Shown here: one piece after another, positions 24,473-35,575 of the stretch | Position numbering within the stretch: position 1 is the stretch's first letter | How the letters are laid out: each line of letters begins with the position of its first letter | Notes under the pieces: model-generated | The model's database searches: none | The model's input: the letters and a program-made list of their open reading frames with translations, nothing else | What the model was told of the DNA's origin: nothing | Assembly (NCBI GenBank): GCA_030762895.1 | Contig: CM061070.1 | Location: 101,304,259-101,368,258, forward strand | DNA length: 64,000 nucleotides | Direction of reading: 5' to 3' | Source: Sophora flavescens | Taxonomy: Eukaryota > Streptophyta > Magnoliopsida > Fabales > Fabaceae | Translations under genes and position numbers: made by a program

Positions 24473-26196
24473 ATGGATGCGCCTCCTTGGCACCTTCTTT
24501 TCCCAGAATCCATTGCCCATGGGCCCCCGCTGCCTTCCTCCTCTCCTCCTCCCATTCCGGTTCAGCCCCTTCCCTCTGGTCCGCCCCTTGATCCCTGTGC
24601 TGATCAGCCGCAACTCAACCAGAAGAAGTCCTTTGCACAGGTTGTTAAGAATGTATGTGACTTCTCCTTGAGTCAACTTCCGGTACCTTGCCTAAAAGGA
24701 GATGATCTACTGATTGAAATTCTAGAAGATGAATATTTGGCTGGTCTGGAGGCGTCAAAAAACAATCTCCATGGCAGAATTCTTCTGGCAAAAGGTGAAA
24801 AACCTCTTAAGATTGATGCCTTGAGAGCCAAGCTTTCGTTGTTATGGAACCCTATTGCTCTTTGGAAACTGACACCTATCGGCAGAGGCTTATTCGAGTT
24901 TTCCTTTGCGTCTTTCGAGGATATGCGTAGGGTGTTGGCAGCGGGTTCTTGGAGTCTGGATCCGGGGGTTCTTAGACTCTTTCCTTGGACGCCAGATTTC
25001 AATCCATCTCTTGTTAAGCAAACCAATGCGCAATGTTGGATCAGAATATTCAACCTCCCTCTTGAGTATTGGCGTCCTAAAATTCTTTACTCTATTGCAA
25101 GGGGGGTGGTCACTCCATTGGCTTTAGATGATGCTACTAAGAACAGATCTTTAGGTCACTATGCCAGGATCTTGGTGGATATTGACCTTGCTGGGCATAT
25201 TAGAGACCAAATTATGGTAGTTAGGAAAGGTTTTGCCTTTCATGTGAGAGTGGAATTTGAATTCCTTCCTTCTTTTTGTGATTCATGCAAACTCATTGGC
25301 CACTCTTTGTCCAACTGTAAAAGAAGCCTCTCCAAGCAATCCACTGGTGCTGCAGTGGATCTTCCTAAAACTAATAGAAAAGTGGTTGCTAAATACGTGG
25401 AAAAAAAAAGAGAAGCCATGTTGGGGAAGTTAGTCTCGAAGGAGGTTCCAAGCTTTGCTGATAAAGGAAAGGCTGTGGTTTCTGTGGATGTAGATCCCAA
25501 CTCAGGTGGTAGTAATATGGGTGCTGGTCCGAGTGGAGCAACGACTTTGGCCCAGGTTCCCTCCCCCCCCCCCCTCCTCCTGCACTTCATGTCTCCCAAC
25601 ATGTTGACCAAATTCGTGTTGAAAAGGAGTCTGTTTGGAATGATCGGGATGATAATTTTCTACCCTCAAATGTGCCACATGTGATTGAGGAGATCCCTGG
25701 TAGATTGGTCTATTCTGCCCCAGTTCATGGTAATTCGAACATCTCTCAGGTTTCTGCAGTTCTTGGAACCTTCGATGTTGACCCTTCCTTAGAACCGGCT
25801 CCTAGTCCTCCTCATGGTGCAAGTGCTAGGGAAGGTGTCCTACTTGGTTTACCCATGCAGCAAAATTTAGATGGTCTGGCTGAAGCTATTCAACCATCTC
25901 CTGCTAATTGGATCTCCAATCCAAATGTGGCACGTGATATGAACATCCTAGGGAGGTTTTGGGCTGATGATACTGAAGAGGAAATTGAGGTTGATTCTCC
26001 CCCTCAAGCCATTCTGCATGATCTGCATAAGGACGTTAGTGTTGATGCTGAATCTGGCTCAAGTTCAGGCTTTGTCAAAGTCCTTTCCAAATCGCAGAAG
26101 AAGAAACTCAAAAGAGCAAACAACCAGCAAACCAGAAAACAGAAGGCGTCTGTGGTTGGAGCCCATGCAAGGGCTGGTCCCAGGAATTTTGCCTAA
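24473..26196 (+). pseudogene. LINE ORF1: DUF4283 RNA-binding protein with zinc knuckle, frameshifted
   Basis: The frame from ATG 24473 has a proline-rich N-terminus. A DUF4283-type domain follows (residues about 50-200, with LWNPIALWKLTPIGRGLFEF and a DFNPS segment). A CX2CX4HX4C knuckle comes next (C-DS-C-KLIG-H-SLSN-C, near 25280-25320). Such proteins coat LINE RNA in the transposition particle. The frame is lost at a 12-C run (25563-25574) and continues in another frame to a TAA at 26194, ending in a lysine-rich SQKKKLKRA tail. The ORF2 ATG overlaps the stop by one base (TAATG). The C-run shift could be mutation or a sequencing error. Confidence 0.8.
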
Positions 26197-29100
26197 TGAA
26201 AGTAATCTTCTGGAATGCTCGAGGGGTTGCCAACCCTGAGACTAGATTGGTCCTTAAAAGGTTAATTACTGTAAATAACCCTGACTTTTTGTTTATTGCT
26301 GAACCTTGGATACTCTGGGATCAATTTCCTGCTTGGTTTTGGCAAAGGTTAAACATGAAACTGTTTGCTGTCAACTGTAGGGGTAACTTGAAACCTAATC
26401 TTTGGTGCATTTGTAAATTGGCTATCTTTCCTAACATTATTGCAACTTCCTCTCAGCATGTTTCTTTCTCCATAACTTTGGACAACATGACTTTATATTT
26501 CTCTGCAATTTACGCCTCTACTAATTACTCTAGTCGAAGGCAGCTTTGGAGTGAATTGGAGAGTTTGCAATGATCTCATCTTTGGAGCATGGTGCTGCAT
26601 GGGTGACTTTAATGCTATTCTAGGATCTCATGAGCATAGAGGGCGTGGGGTCCCCAACATGATCTCTTGTAATGATTTTAAAAGATGGTCTGACAATTGT
26701 AATTTAATCCATCTGCAAACCAAAGGTGCCCTTTTCACTTGGGGTAATGGCAGATGTGGTGCTGCTAGGTCTGAAAGAAGGCTTGATAGAGTCTGCTGCA
26801 ACGATACCTGGCTAACACACTGGACTAAACTTTCCTGCTGCACTCTAGTAAGAAATCACTCGGACCATTATCCTATTTTGTTGTCTCTTGATAAGCATGA
26901 TGGACCTCATCCCTCCTCCTTTAAATTTATGAAGATCTGGACTGAGCATGAAGACTGTTTTAATGTCATTTCTAATGCTTGGAACATTTGTATTCTTGGC
27001 TGTCCCATGCACATACTTAGCCAGAAATTAAAGCACTTGAAAGGCATTTTGATCTGCTGGAATAAGGAGCAATTTGGGGATGTTAATGTCAAGGTAAAAC
27101 TGGCAGAGGCAGATCTGGCTGCCATCCAGAACCAAATAGTCATCTCTGGTTACACTAATGAGTTATCTCTTAAAGAGACTGCTGCTGAAGGTAATTTGAA
27201 TCTGGCTTTGCATCTGCAGAATTTGTTTTGGCAGGAAAAATCTCGTGTTAGCTGGCATATTGAGGGGGATAGAAACACCTCTTTTTTCCACAAAGTCACT
27301 AAGATTAGACAGTCTTCAAAAAGTATGGCCATGCTGCGAAAGGATGGTGTTATCTTGGACAAACCTGCGGACATAGAAGCTCATGTGCTGGACTTCTACT
27401 CAACTCTCTTCTCCTCTGAGAACTTCTGCCAGGATAATGGACTTATTGAACAGGTAATCCCTCATTGTGTTGATAGAGCTGATAATCTGATGTTAACTAA
27501 TCTTCCTTCCATTGAGGAAATTAGGAATGTTGTGTTCTCAATGAATGCCAGTGGTGCTCCTGGTCCAGATGGCTTCAGTGGTCTTTTCTTCCAAACTTAC
27601 TGGGAGATTGTTGGTAAGGACATTTGCAATGCTGTCTTGCAGTTCTTTCAGCAGGGATGGCTTCTCCATAACTTCAACTCCAGCTTGGTGGTGTTGGTCC
27701 CTAAGTATCCGGAAGCTGACTCCATTGATAAGTACAGACCCATTGCTTTGGCCAACTTTAAGTTCAAAATAATCACAAAGATCTTAACTGACAGATTGGC
27801 CATTATTGCTGCTAAAATTGTTTCGATCGTAAGAAAGAGGCTTTATAAAAGGCGAGCAAATTTGGATCAGACGTGTTGCTTCTGAAGCTATCAACCTGTT
27901 GGACAAGAGATCTTTTGGGGGTAATATTGCTCTCAAGATTGATATTAGGAAGGCTTTTGACACTCTGGATTGGAATTTTCTTCTCAAAGTGTTGCACCAA
28001 TTTGGTTTTGACCCTATCTTCTGTAATTGGGTGAAAGTAGTGCTCCATTCGGCAAAAATTGTCTATTAGTGTCAATGGTAAAGCAGTTGGTTTTTTCTCC
28101 TGTAAGAGAGGAGTGAGGCAAGGTGATCCTCTATCACCTCTTCTTTTCTGCATTGCTGAGGAGGTTCTTAGCAGAGGTATCTCTAAGCTTGTACAAGATA
28201 ACAAACTGCTCCCTATAGCTGGTCCAAGGGGTTCCAATGTCCCTAGTCATGTTCTCTATGCAGATGACATCCTCATTCTCTGCAGAGGTACAAAGAAGAA
28301 TTTAGATAACTTGATGTCTTTGTTTTCACATTATGCTCAAGCCTCTGGTCAGGTTATCAACAGGGAAAAATCTACCTATTATACTGGCTCTTCATGGTCA
28401 TCTAGGTTTGGTGTCTTGTTTAGCAATTGGGGGTTTAAAGCTGGCCATCTTCCTTTTATTTATTTAGGTGTTCCCATTTTCATAGGGAAACCTAAGAAAG
28501 CCTACTTCATGCCTTTGGTGGACAGGATTAAAACAAAGCTCCCATCTTGGAAGGGTAGTATGCTCTCTATCATGGGTCGTGTTGAATTGGTAAAGTCTGT
28601 TGTCCAAAGCTCTTTGATTTACTCTTTCCAGGTGTATTATTGGCCCTTGCCCTCCTCAAGCTTCTAGACCAAGACATTAGAAACTTTATTTGGGCTTGGT
28701 AACATTGAGACTAGGAAGATTTGCACGGTTTGCTTGGAAAAAGGTTTCTTTGTCCCATTCTTTGAAGGTGGCCTTGGACTGAGGTCCTTTAGATATATTA
28801 ATGAAGCCTTCATGCTTAAGCGATGCTGGGAATTGATTTCCTCAGACTTGGATTGGTCTATCCTTCTTCGGTCTAGAGTGCTCAAGCACGCATCCTTCAT
28901 TAACTACAGCATTTCCTCCTCAATTTGGTCTGGTTTAAAAGGGTTCCTCTCCACGGTTCTTGATAATGTCTCTTGGCTTTTAGGAGATGGAAGAAGCATT
29001 AACTTTTGGTGTGACTCTTGGCTATCTAAACCAATTGTTGACATGATGAATATTCCTGCCTTCCTGCATAATTCCCTTTCTGCCTCTGTTAGTGATTTCA

Positions 29101-30330
29101 TCAGGGATGGGAAATGGTGTATCCCCCAAGAGTTTACTCTCAGGTTTCCTGCTGTTATAGATGAAATTGGAAAAAGTGGTTATTCCTTGTTCTGAGTCTC
29201 CTGATCTTTTGGTTTGGAAGAACTCTGACTCTGGTTGCCTTTCTGCAAGGGAAGCTTATAGTTTTTTAAATCCGGATAGGTTCTCTTGCCCCTGGGGGAA
29301 GTTGATCTGGTCAAAGGCAATTCCCCCTTCAAAATCCTTTCTCCTCTGGAGGTTGCTCCACAACAAAGTCCCAACGGATGATCATCTCTGGTCTAGAGGA
29401 TGCATTGTTGTCTCCATGTGTTCCCTTTGTGGCTGTAGTTATGAGACTTCGGACCATCTCTTTCTTTCCTGCCCCTTTGCTGGTAGAGTTTGGATGTGGT
29501 TGAGTTGCTGCCTTGGTTGCCACCTAGACACTATTTCAATCCATTCTCTCCTCTCAATTTTAAACCAAGGATGGTGCCCTCAGGTTAAAGAGGTAATTTT
29601 ATTTGCCATCTGCTACTCTCTTTGGGGCATTTGGTATTGTAGGAACAGCATCAGATTTGATTCTAAGTCAATCTCAGTGGCTGCCATTTGCAATGCAATT
29701 GCTGCCAATGTCTCCTTTGCTGGGAGGTTTTGTAAGGGATCCTTTTCCTCTAATGTTCATCAGTTGATGATCCTTAAGAAATTTAACATCCAGGTTAACC
29801 TTTCGAAGGCCCCATCCATTAAAGCAGTTATGTGGCTGCCCCCTAGATTCAATTGGATTAAAGTAAATACTGATGGGGCTGCTAAGGGAGCTCCAGGTGT
29901 GGCAGGTTGTGGTGGTATTTTCAGAGGGGTAAATGCTTCTTTTCTTGGCTGCTTTGCTCTCAATGTTGGTGTCTCGTTTGCTTTCCATGCTGAATTACTT
30001 GGAGCTATTATTGCCATTGAACTAGCTCACAAGAATGGTTGGAAGAAGCTTTGGTTAGAATGTGACTCCTCTTTAGTAGTCAATGCCTTCAACTCTAATG
30101 GTTTGGTCCCTTGGCATCTTAGGAATAGGTGGCTAAACTGTATTGCTCTTACTAGGGATATGTCCTTTTTTTGCTCTCATTTGTATAGGGAGGGTAATGC
30201 TTGTGCTGACAAGCTAGCCAATTTTGGTTTGCGTCTTGATGGTTTTTGTTGGTGGAGCTCATTGCCCTCCTTCTTATTAGAGGATTTTGGCAGAAATAGG
30301 ATGAGTCTTCCTACTTTTAGATTTACTTAA
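26196..30330 (+). pseudogene. LINE ORF2: endonuclease / reverse transcriptase / RNase H, several frameshifts
   Basis: It opens with an exonuclease-endonuclease-phosphatase domain: MKVIFWNARG, GDFNAIL, SERRLDRV and HSDH. The reverse transcriptase follows: APGPDGF, YRPIALANFKFKIITK, GVRQGDPLSPLLFC and the catalytic YADD at 28257-28268. Next come a zinc-binding region (CSLCGCSYETSDHLFLSCPF, near 29420-29480) and an RNase H domain with VNTDGAAKG, FHAELLGA, ECDSS and NACADKLA. ORF2 would nick the target and copy the RNA by target-primed reverse transcription. Frames change near 26560, 27830-28050, 28670-28730 and 29170, so no full polyprotein can be made. The comparable frame in the minus-strand LINE is far more intact. 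Confidence 0.85.
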
Positions 30331-30500
30331 CTTTGTGGGTCAGGTTGATGCCCCCCCACGTTTCTGTTTTCCTTGTTTCCTTTTTTTATCAATAAATTGG
30401 GTGTGCTGCAAATGATTGGCTTTGCTTGAGGTGCCAGCCTAGCTGGGATGTCTTGCTTGGCAGTGATGCTTTTGCACACTTCTTTATTTAAAAAAAAAAG

Positions 30501-31000
30501 NNNNNNNNNNNNNNNNNNNNNNNNNNNNNNNNNNNNNNNNNNNNNNNNNNNNNNNNNNNNNNNNNNNNNNNNNNNNNNNNNNNNNNNNNNNNNNNNNNNN
30601 NNNNNNNNNNNNNNNNNNNNNNNNNNNNNNNNNNNNNNNNNNNNNNNNNNNNNNNNNNNNNNNNNNNNNNNNNNNNNNNNNNNNNNNNNNNNNNNNNNNN
30701 NNNNNNNNNNNNNNNNNNNNNNNNNNNNNNNNNNNNNNNNNNNNNNNNNNNNNNNNNNNNNNNNNNNNNNNNNNNNNNNNNNNNNNNNNNNNNNNNNNNN
30801 NNNNNNNNNNNNNNNNNNNNNNNNNNNNNNNNNNNNNNNNNNNNNNNNNNNNNNNNNNNNNNNNNNNNNNNNNNNNNNNNNNNNNNNNNNNNNNNNNNNN
30901 NNNNNNNNNNNNNNNNNNNNNNNNNNNNNNNNNNNNNNNNNNNNNNNNNNNNNNNNNNNNNNNNNNNNNNNNNNNNNNNNNNNNNNNNNNNNNNNNNNNN
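30501..31000. other. Assembly gap, exactly 500 N
   Basis: The gap separates the LINE poly-A tail from plastid psaB. A round length indicates a scaffolding placeholder, so the true distance and even the adjacency of the two sides are not established by this sequence. Confidence 0.98.
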
Positions 31001-32399
31001 GCTAACCGATATTGCACACCATCATTTAGCTATTGCAATTCTTTTTCTCGTTGCTGGTCATATGTATAGAACTAACTTCGGGATTGGGCACATTATAAAA
31101 GATCTTTTAGAAGCACATATTCCTCCGGGGGGTAGATTGGGGCGTGGGCATAAGGGTCTTTATGACACAATCAATAATTCAATTCATTTTCAACTAGGTC
31201 TTGATCTAGCCTCTTTAGGGGTTATTACTTATTTGGTATCTCAACACATGTACTCTTTACCTGCTTATGCATTTATAGCGCAAGACTTTACTACTCAAGC
31301 TGCGTTATATACTCATCATCAATACACCACAGGATTCATTATGACAGGAGCTTTTGCTCATGGAGCTATCTTTTTTATTAGAGATTATAATCCAGAATAG
31401 AATGAGGATAATGTATTGGCGAGAATGTTAGACCACAAGGAAGCTATCATATCCCATTTAAGTTGGGCCAGCCTCTTTCTGGGATTCCATACTTTGGGAC
31501 TTTATGTCCATAATGATGTCATGCTTGCTTTTGGCACTCCGGAGAAACAAATCTTGATCGAACCTATATTTGCCCAAGAGATACAATCTGTTCACGGTAA
31601 AACTTCCTATGGGTTCGATGTACTTTTATCTTCAACGAATAGTCCGACCTTCAATGCGGGGCTAAGCATATGGTTACCTGGTTGGTTAAATGCTATTAAT
31701 GAAAATAGTAATTCTATATTCTTAACAATAGGGCATGGAGACTTCTTGGTTCATCATGCTATTGCTATAAGTTTACATACAACTACATTGATCTTAGTAA
31801 AAGGTGCTTTGGATGCACGCGGTTCAAAGTTAATGCCGGATAAAAAGGATTTTGGTTATAGTTTTCCTTATGATGGTCCGGGACGAGGCGGTACTTGTGA
31901 TATTTCGGCTTGGGACGCATTTTATTTGGCAGTTTTCTGGATGTTAAATACCATTGGATGGGTTACTTTTTATTGGCATTGGAAGCACATTACACTATGG
32001 CAGGCTAATGTTTCACAGTTTAATGAATCTTCTACCTATTTGATGGGATGGTTACGAGATTATATATGGTTAAATTCTTCACAACTTATCAATGGATATA
32101 ACCCCTTTGGTATGAATAGTTTATCAGTTTGGGTGTGGGTGTTCTTATTTGGACATCTTGTTTGGGCTACTGGATTTATGTTCTTAAACTCCTGGCGCGG
32201 ATATTGGCAAGAATTGATTGAAACTTTAGCATGGGCTCATGAACGCACACCTTTGGATAATTTGATTCGATGGAGAGATAAACCAGTAGCTCTTTCCATT
32301 GTGCAAGAAAGATTAGTTGGATTAGCCCACTTTTATATAGGTTATATATTTACTTATGCAGCTTTCTTGATTGCCTCTACATCGGGCAAATTTGGTTAA
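31001..32399 (+). pseudogene. psaB: psaB fragment (photosystem I P700 apoprotein A2), nonsense-mutated
   Basis: This is the C-terminal roughly 465 codons of PsaB, the large membrane subunit that with PsaA holds P700 and the electron carriers of photosystem I. The 5' part is lost in the gap. A TAG at 31398-31400 replaces the Gln of the DYNPEQNEDN segment (CAG to TAG). The frame is otherwise open to the stop at 32397. In the FX-cluster loop (FPCDGPGRGGTCD in plastids) the first cysteine codon reads TAT (31869-31871), so one of the iron-sulfur ligands would be Tyr. Other substitutions lie at conserved sites. It is clearly non-functional. Confidence 0.95.
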
Positions 32400-32540
32400 T
32401 TTAATTCTTTATTGTATCTGCGAAAATCTCATTTTATTTCTTTCTATGGAGAAGGGAAGGGGACCACCTTCTCATATTTCTTAAATTTCTACATCTAGGA
32501 TCGTACTTGTATCATTGATACTAATAGGAAATGAACCATT

Positions 32541-32843
32541 ATGGCAAGGAAAAGTTTGATTCAGAGGGAGAAGAAGAGGCAAAAATTGGAACAAAAATAT
32601 CATTTGATTCGCCGATCCTCAAAAAAAGAAATAATCAAAGTTCCGTCGTTAAGTGATAAATGGGAAATTCATGGAAAGTTAGAATCACTACCACGTAATA
32701 GTGCACCTACACGTCTTCATCGACGTTGTTTTTCGACCGGAAGACCGAGAGCTAATTTTCGAGACTTTGGGTTATCTGGACACATACTTCGTGAAATGGT
32801 TCATGCATGTTTGTTGCTCGGTGCAACAAGATCAAGTTGGTAA
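32541..32843 (+). CDS. rps14: rps14, plastid ribosomal protein S14 (NUPT copy, frame open)
   Basis: It encodes 100 residues, the usual plastid S14 length, starting MARKSLIQREKKR and ending with the conserved ATRSSW. S14 is a basic protein of the 30S head. It lies 141 bases after psaB, the normal plastid spacing and order (psaB-rps14-trnfM). The frame survives with a few substitutions relative to the usual plastid protein, as I recall it. As part of a nuclear insertion without a transit peptide it is unlikely to be used, and an open frame of 303 bases can persist by chance. Confidence 0.85.
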   Translation: MARKSLIQREKKRQKLEQKYHLIRRSSKKEIIKVPSLSDKWEIHGKLESLPRNSAPTRLHRRCFSTGRPRANFRDFGLSGHILREMVHACLLLGATRSSW

Positions 32844-33010
32844 GGACGAAAAATTCTCTTCATTTTTTTATTCATTTTTATGATCATCGATCATAGCAAG
32901 GCCCCTTTACCATTCTGTATAAATGGTTTATTCTATTTTTACAGATATGGTGGAGGGGCACATTCAATCTTTGTTTGTCCATTAGTTGAGTGGTCAATTC
33001 TTCTCTTTAT

Positions 33011-33084
33011 CGCGGGGTAGAGCAGTTTAGTAGCTCGCAAGGCTCATAACCTTGAGGTCACGGGTTCAAATCCTGTCTCCGCAA
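33011..33084 (+). tRNA. trnfM-CAU: tRNA-fMet (CAU), plastid type
   Basis: A 74-base cloverleaf beginning CGCGGGGTAGAGCAG, with anticodon CAU in GGCTCATAACC and T-arm GGGTTCAAATCC. It is the plastid initiator tRNA in its normal place after rps14. The D-loop reads GTTTAGTAG where plastids usually have GTTTGGTAG. Confidence 0.95.
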
Positions 33085-33212
33085 CATTTTTTGACAAAAA
33101 AAAAACTGGGGTTCAAAATCAAAGCGGGTAGTACCAGTACTATCCACTTTCAACTCTATAAAAAATTTTATACTATTACTTATTTACTTATCTAAATACA
33201 TAAAAGTAGGGG

Positions 33213-33283
33213 GGCGGATAGCGGGAATCGAACCCACGTCTTCTCCTTGGCAAATAGAAATTTTACCATTCGACTATATCCGC
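33213..33283 (-). tRNA. trnG-GCC: tRNA-Gly (GCC), plastid type
   Basis: A 71-base tRNA on the minus strand, anticodon GCC (TTTGCCAAG context), acceptor stem GCGGATA/TATCCGC. It is next to trnfM in opposite orientation, as in plastomes. Several substitutions (for example in the anticodon stem, CTATTTGCCAAGGAG) weaken pairing. Confidence 0.9.
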
Positions 33284-33602
33284 ATTTTTTATGGTACTCG
33301 ATACGTAATATATCGATTCGATTTATGCAGAGCTGGGTCTGATACTCTGTTAGGGGTAATTCGAAATAAAGTCGAAATCAAAAAAATGGAATATTTTTAA
33401 ATATTGAAAATATCAATATTAAAAGAATATATTTTTTTTTTTAAGTAAAGAGGCATGCAAAAGCATCACAATAGAGACTAACATCCTAACTAGGTTGGCA
33501 CCTTAGCCACTATCCATCATCTGCAGTACACCTCAATTTATTAAAAAAAGAACAAAACCAAACAATACAAAAGCATGGGGGGGCAACACCAAACCCATGA
33601 AA

Positions 33603-35174
33603 TCACCTAAAACGAAAATTAGGGAGACCTATTCTGTTTTTATGGAAATCATCCCTAATGAAACTAGGTATCAAATCCCACCAAACAAAGCCATTAATCA
33701 GCAAGCCATGATTGGCAATCCTATCTGCACAAGTGTTGCCTTCACGAAAGATGTGGGAGGAACCAAAACGTATATCCCTTATAATGGACAGGCAATTTTT
33801 CCTTCTATTTCTTATTTTCCAAGGGACCATAGATGGAGAGGAGATCGCAGCTAATACCATTTGGGAATCACATTCCAGCCATAACGACCATCCTCTTTTG
33901 TGGGCAATTTCAATAGCCAAGATTGCACCCATTAATTCCGCATAAAAAGCAGAATTGACACCAAGATTGGCTGCAAAACAACCAAGGGTAGCAGCACTAT
34001 GATCACGAAAAATGCCACCACAAGCAGAAGGACCCGGGGCACCTCTAGCAGCTCCATCAGTGTTGCACTTAACCCAGTAACAAGGAGGAGGATGCCATTT
34101 AACTTCAGTGATTTGGGGGGCACGATTAAGATGGCAGCTGACTTTAAACTCGTGCAAAATCCTGAGTTCCTGAGAGGATGCAGAAGTTGTACCCTTGCTC
34201 AAGTTACCTGCCAGTCTAACCTTTGCAAGGATCATGTTTTTGGCAACCTGCAAAGGGATGGATCTGTCATCAAATCTTGATTTGTTTCTGCAGTGCCAGA
34301 TTGCCCAGATGATACATGATATTGCAGCAGTCAAAAGGTCCTTAACTTGAGAGCTCCATTGATTCTCACAAATTGCAAAAACAGTGAGCATTGAAGATGT
34401 ATCAATAGTCAAGTTAAGCATGCTGCTCAGCCAGGACCACAAATTATTTGCGAAGGCACAATGTAAGAACAGGTGAGTAGTTGTTTCATAACTACAACCA
34501 CATAAATTACATCTTGAGACAACCATGCAGCCATTGGCCCAAAGATTATCATCAGTAGGCATACGGTTGTGAATGATTCTCCAAACCAAGAAGGAAATGG
34601 AAGGAGGAACACAGTTGATCCAAAGAGATTCAGCCCAAGGAACTGTTTGGCCATTATTGTGGAGGAACTGATATGCATCCTTCAGTGTTAGGGACCCCGA
34701 TTCATTCCTACACCACACACGGGTATCCTTACAGGGAAAAGATGGAATGCTGATATGCATGAGTTCAGCAGCAATAGCAGGGCAATGCTGTAAAATGATG
34801 CCTAGAATATTCCAAGAATTATTGAACCAGAAGTCCCTCACCTTTGCTTTTAAAGCAGACTGTAACTGAGATGGGAAAGCAAGCAGTGAGTTTAAGGGTT
34901 TAGACAACCATATATCATTCCAAAAGTTGATATCAGCACCATCACCTAGCATCCAGGCTGAGCTTTCCACAACTACATTCAGATGATGCTTGATTCCAGT
35001 CCAGATTGAGGAGGAGATAGAATACTGGATCACTGTGTTTCTCCTCAGAACTCTTGCTCTCAGAATACGAGCCCACTGCTCAGATGAAGAGATGAATTCC
35101 CAACACAACTTGAGCATAGAAGCACTGTTGACAGATCTAAAAGATCTAAGGCCAAGACCTCCCTCAGCTTCAGG
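33603..35174 (-). pseudogene. LINE ORF2, 3' part: reverse transcriptase C-terminus, zinc region, RNase H
   Basis: An open frame of about 520 codons continues ORF2 after the CACTA insertion. It contains the EGGLGLRSFRSVN segment, a zf-RVT-type region (CNLCGCSYETTTHLFLHCAF) and an RNase H domain with CNTDGAARG, FYAELMGA, ECDSQMV and NTCADRIA motifs. RNase H removes the RNA strand during cDNA synthesis. It is joined to the 5' part at 45503 through the duplicated AGG target. The last residues before the 3' untranslated region are LPNFRFR. Confidence 0.88.
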
Positions 35175-35575
35175 CACTAGTGCAGAAAAGGGATTCTACA
35201 TCGGAGTTTACACATCGGTTTCTATTAACCCGATGTGTAAAAGGAGGCGGTGGCATTTTTGAAATTAAAATCAAAGTATTACACATCGGTTGAAGAATAA
35301 CCGACGTGTAAAACCTTTCCACATCGGTTATTTCTAACCGATGTTTAAAATTAAAATAAAAAAAACTTAAAGTCAGAAATTTTTAACATTTAACATCGGT
35401 TGTATTAGAACCGATGTGTAAAACAGTCATTAACCACATCGGTTTCTAATAACCGATGTATAAAACTATAAAAAAAATTAGAAATTAAAATTTTATTTTT
35501 AAACATCGGTTTTGTTATTAACCGATGTGTTAAAGTTTACCACATCGGTTTTGTTATTAACCGATGTGTATTATT
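35175..35575 (+). repeat. Left terminal and subterminal repeats of CACTA
   Basis: After the terminal inverted repeat, about seven short hairpins follow, each of the form acatcggtt-N-aaccgatgt, with spacers of 5-10 bases inside and longer AT-rich gaps between. In CACTA elements subterminal repeats are the binding sites for the element's accessory (TNPA-like) protein. Confidence 0.9.

Larger units (their letters stand above)
24356..30499 (+). mobile_element. Degenerate LINE (non-LTR retrotransposon), plus strand
   Basis: This element of about 6.1 kb has ORF1 (DUF4283 and zinc knuckle), ORF2 (endonuclease, reverse transcriptase, RNase H), a short 3' untranslated region and a poly-A tail that runs into the gap at 30501. 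Its 3' end (gtgatgcttttgcacacttc) matches that of the LINE at 33433-49634, so both belong to one plant L1-like family. The 5' limit is approximate because it starts inside an A-rich tract. The right-hand target duplication would lie in the N gap. Confidence 0.85.
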
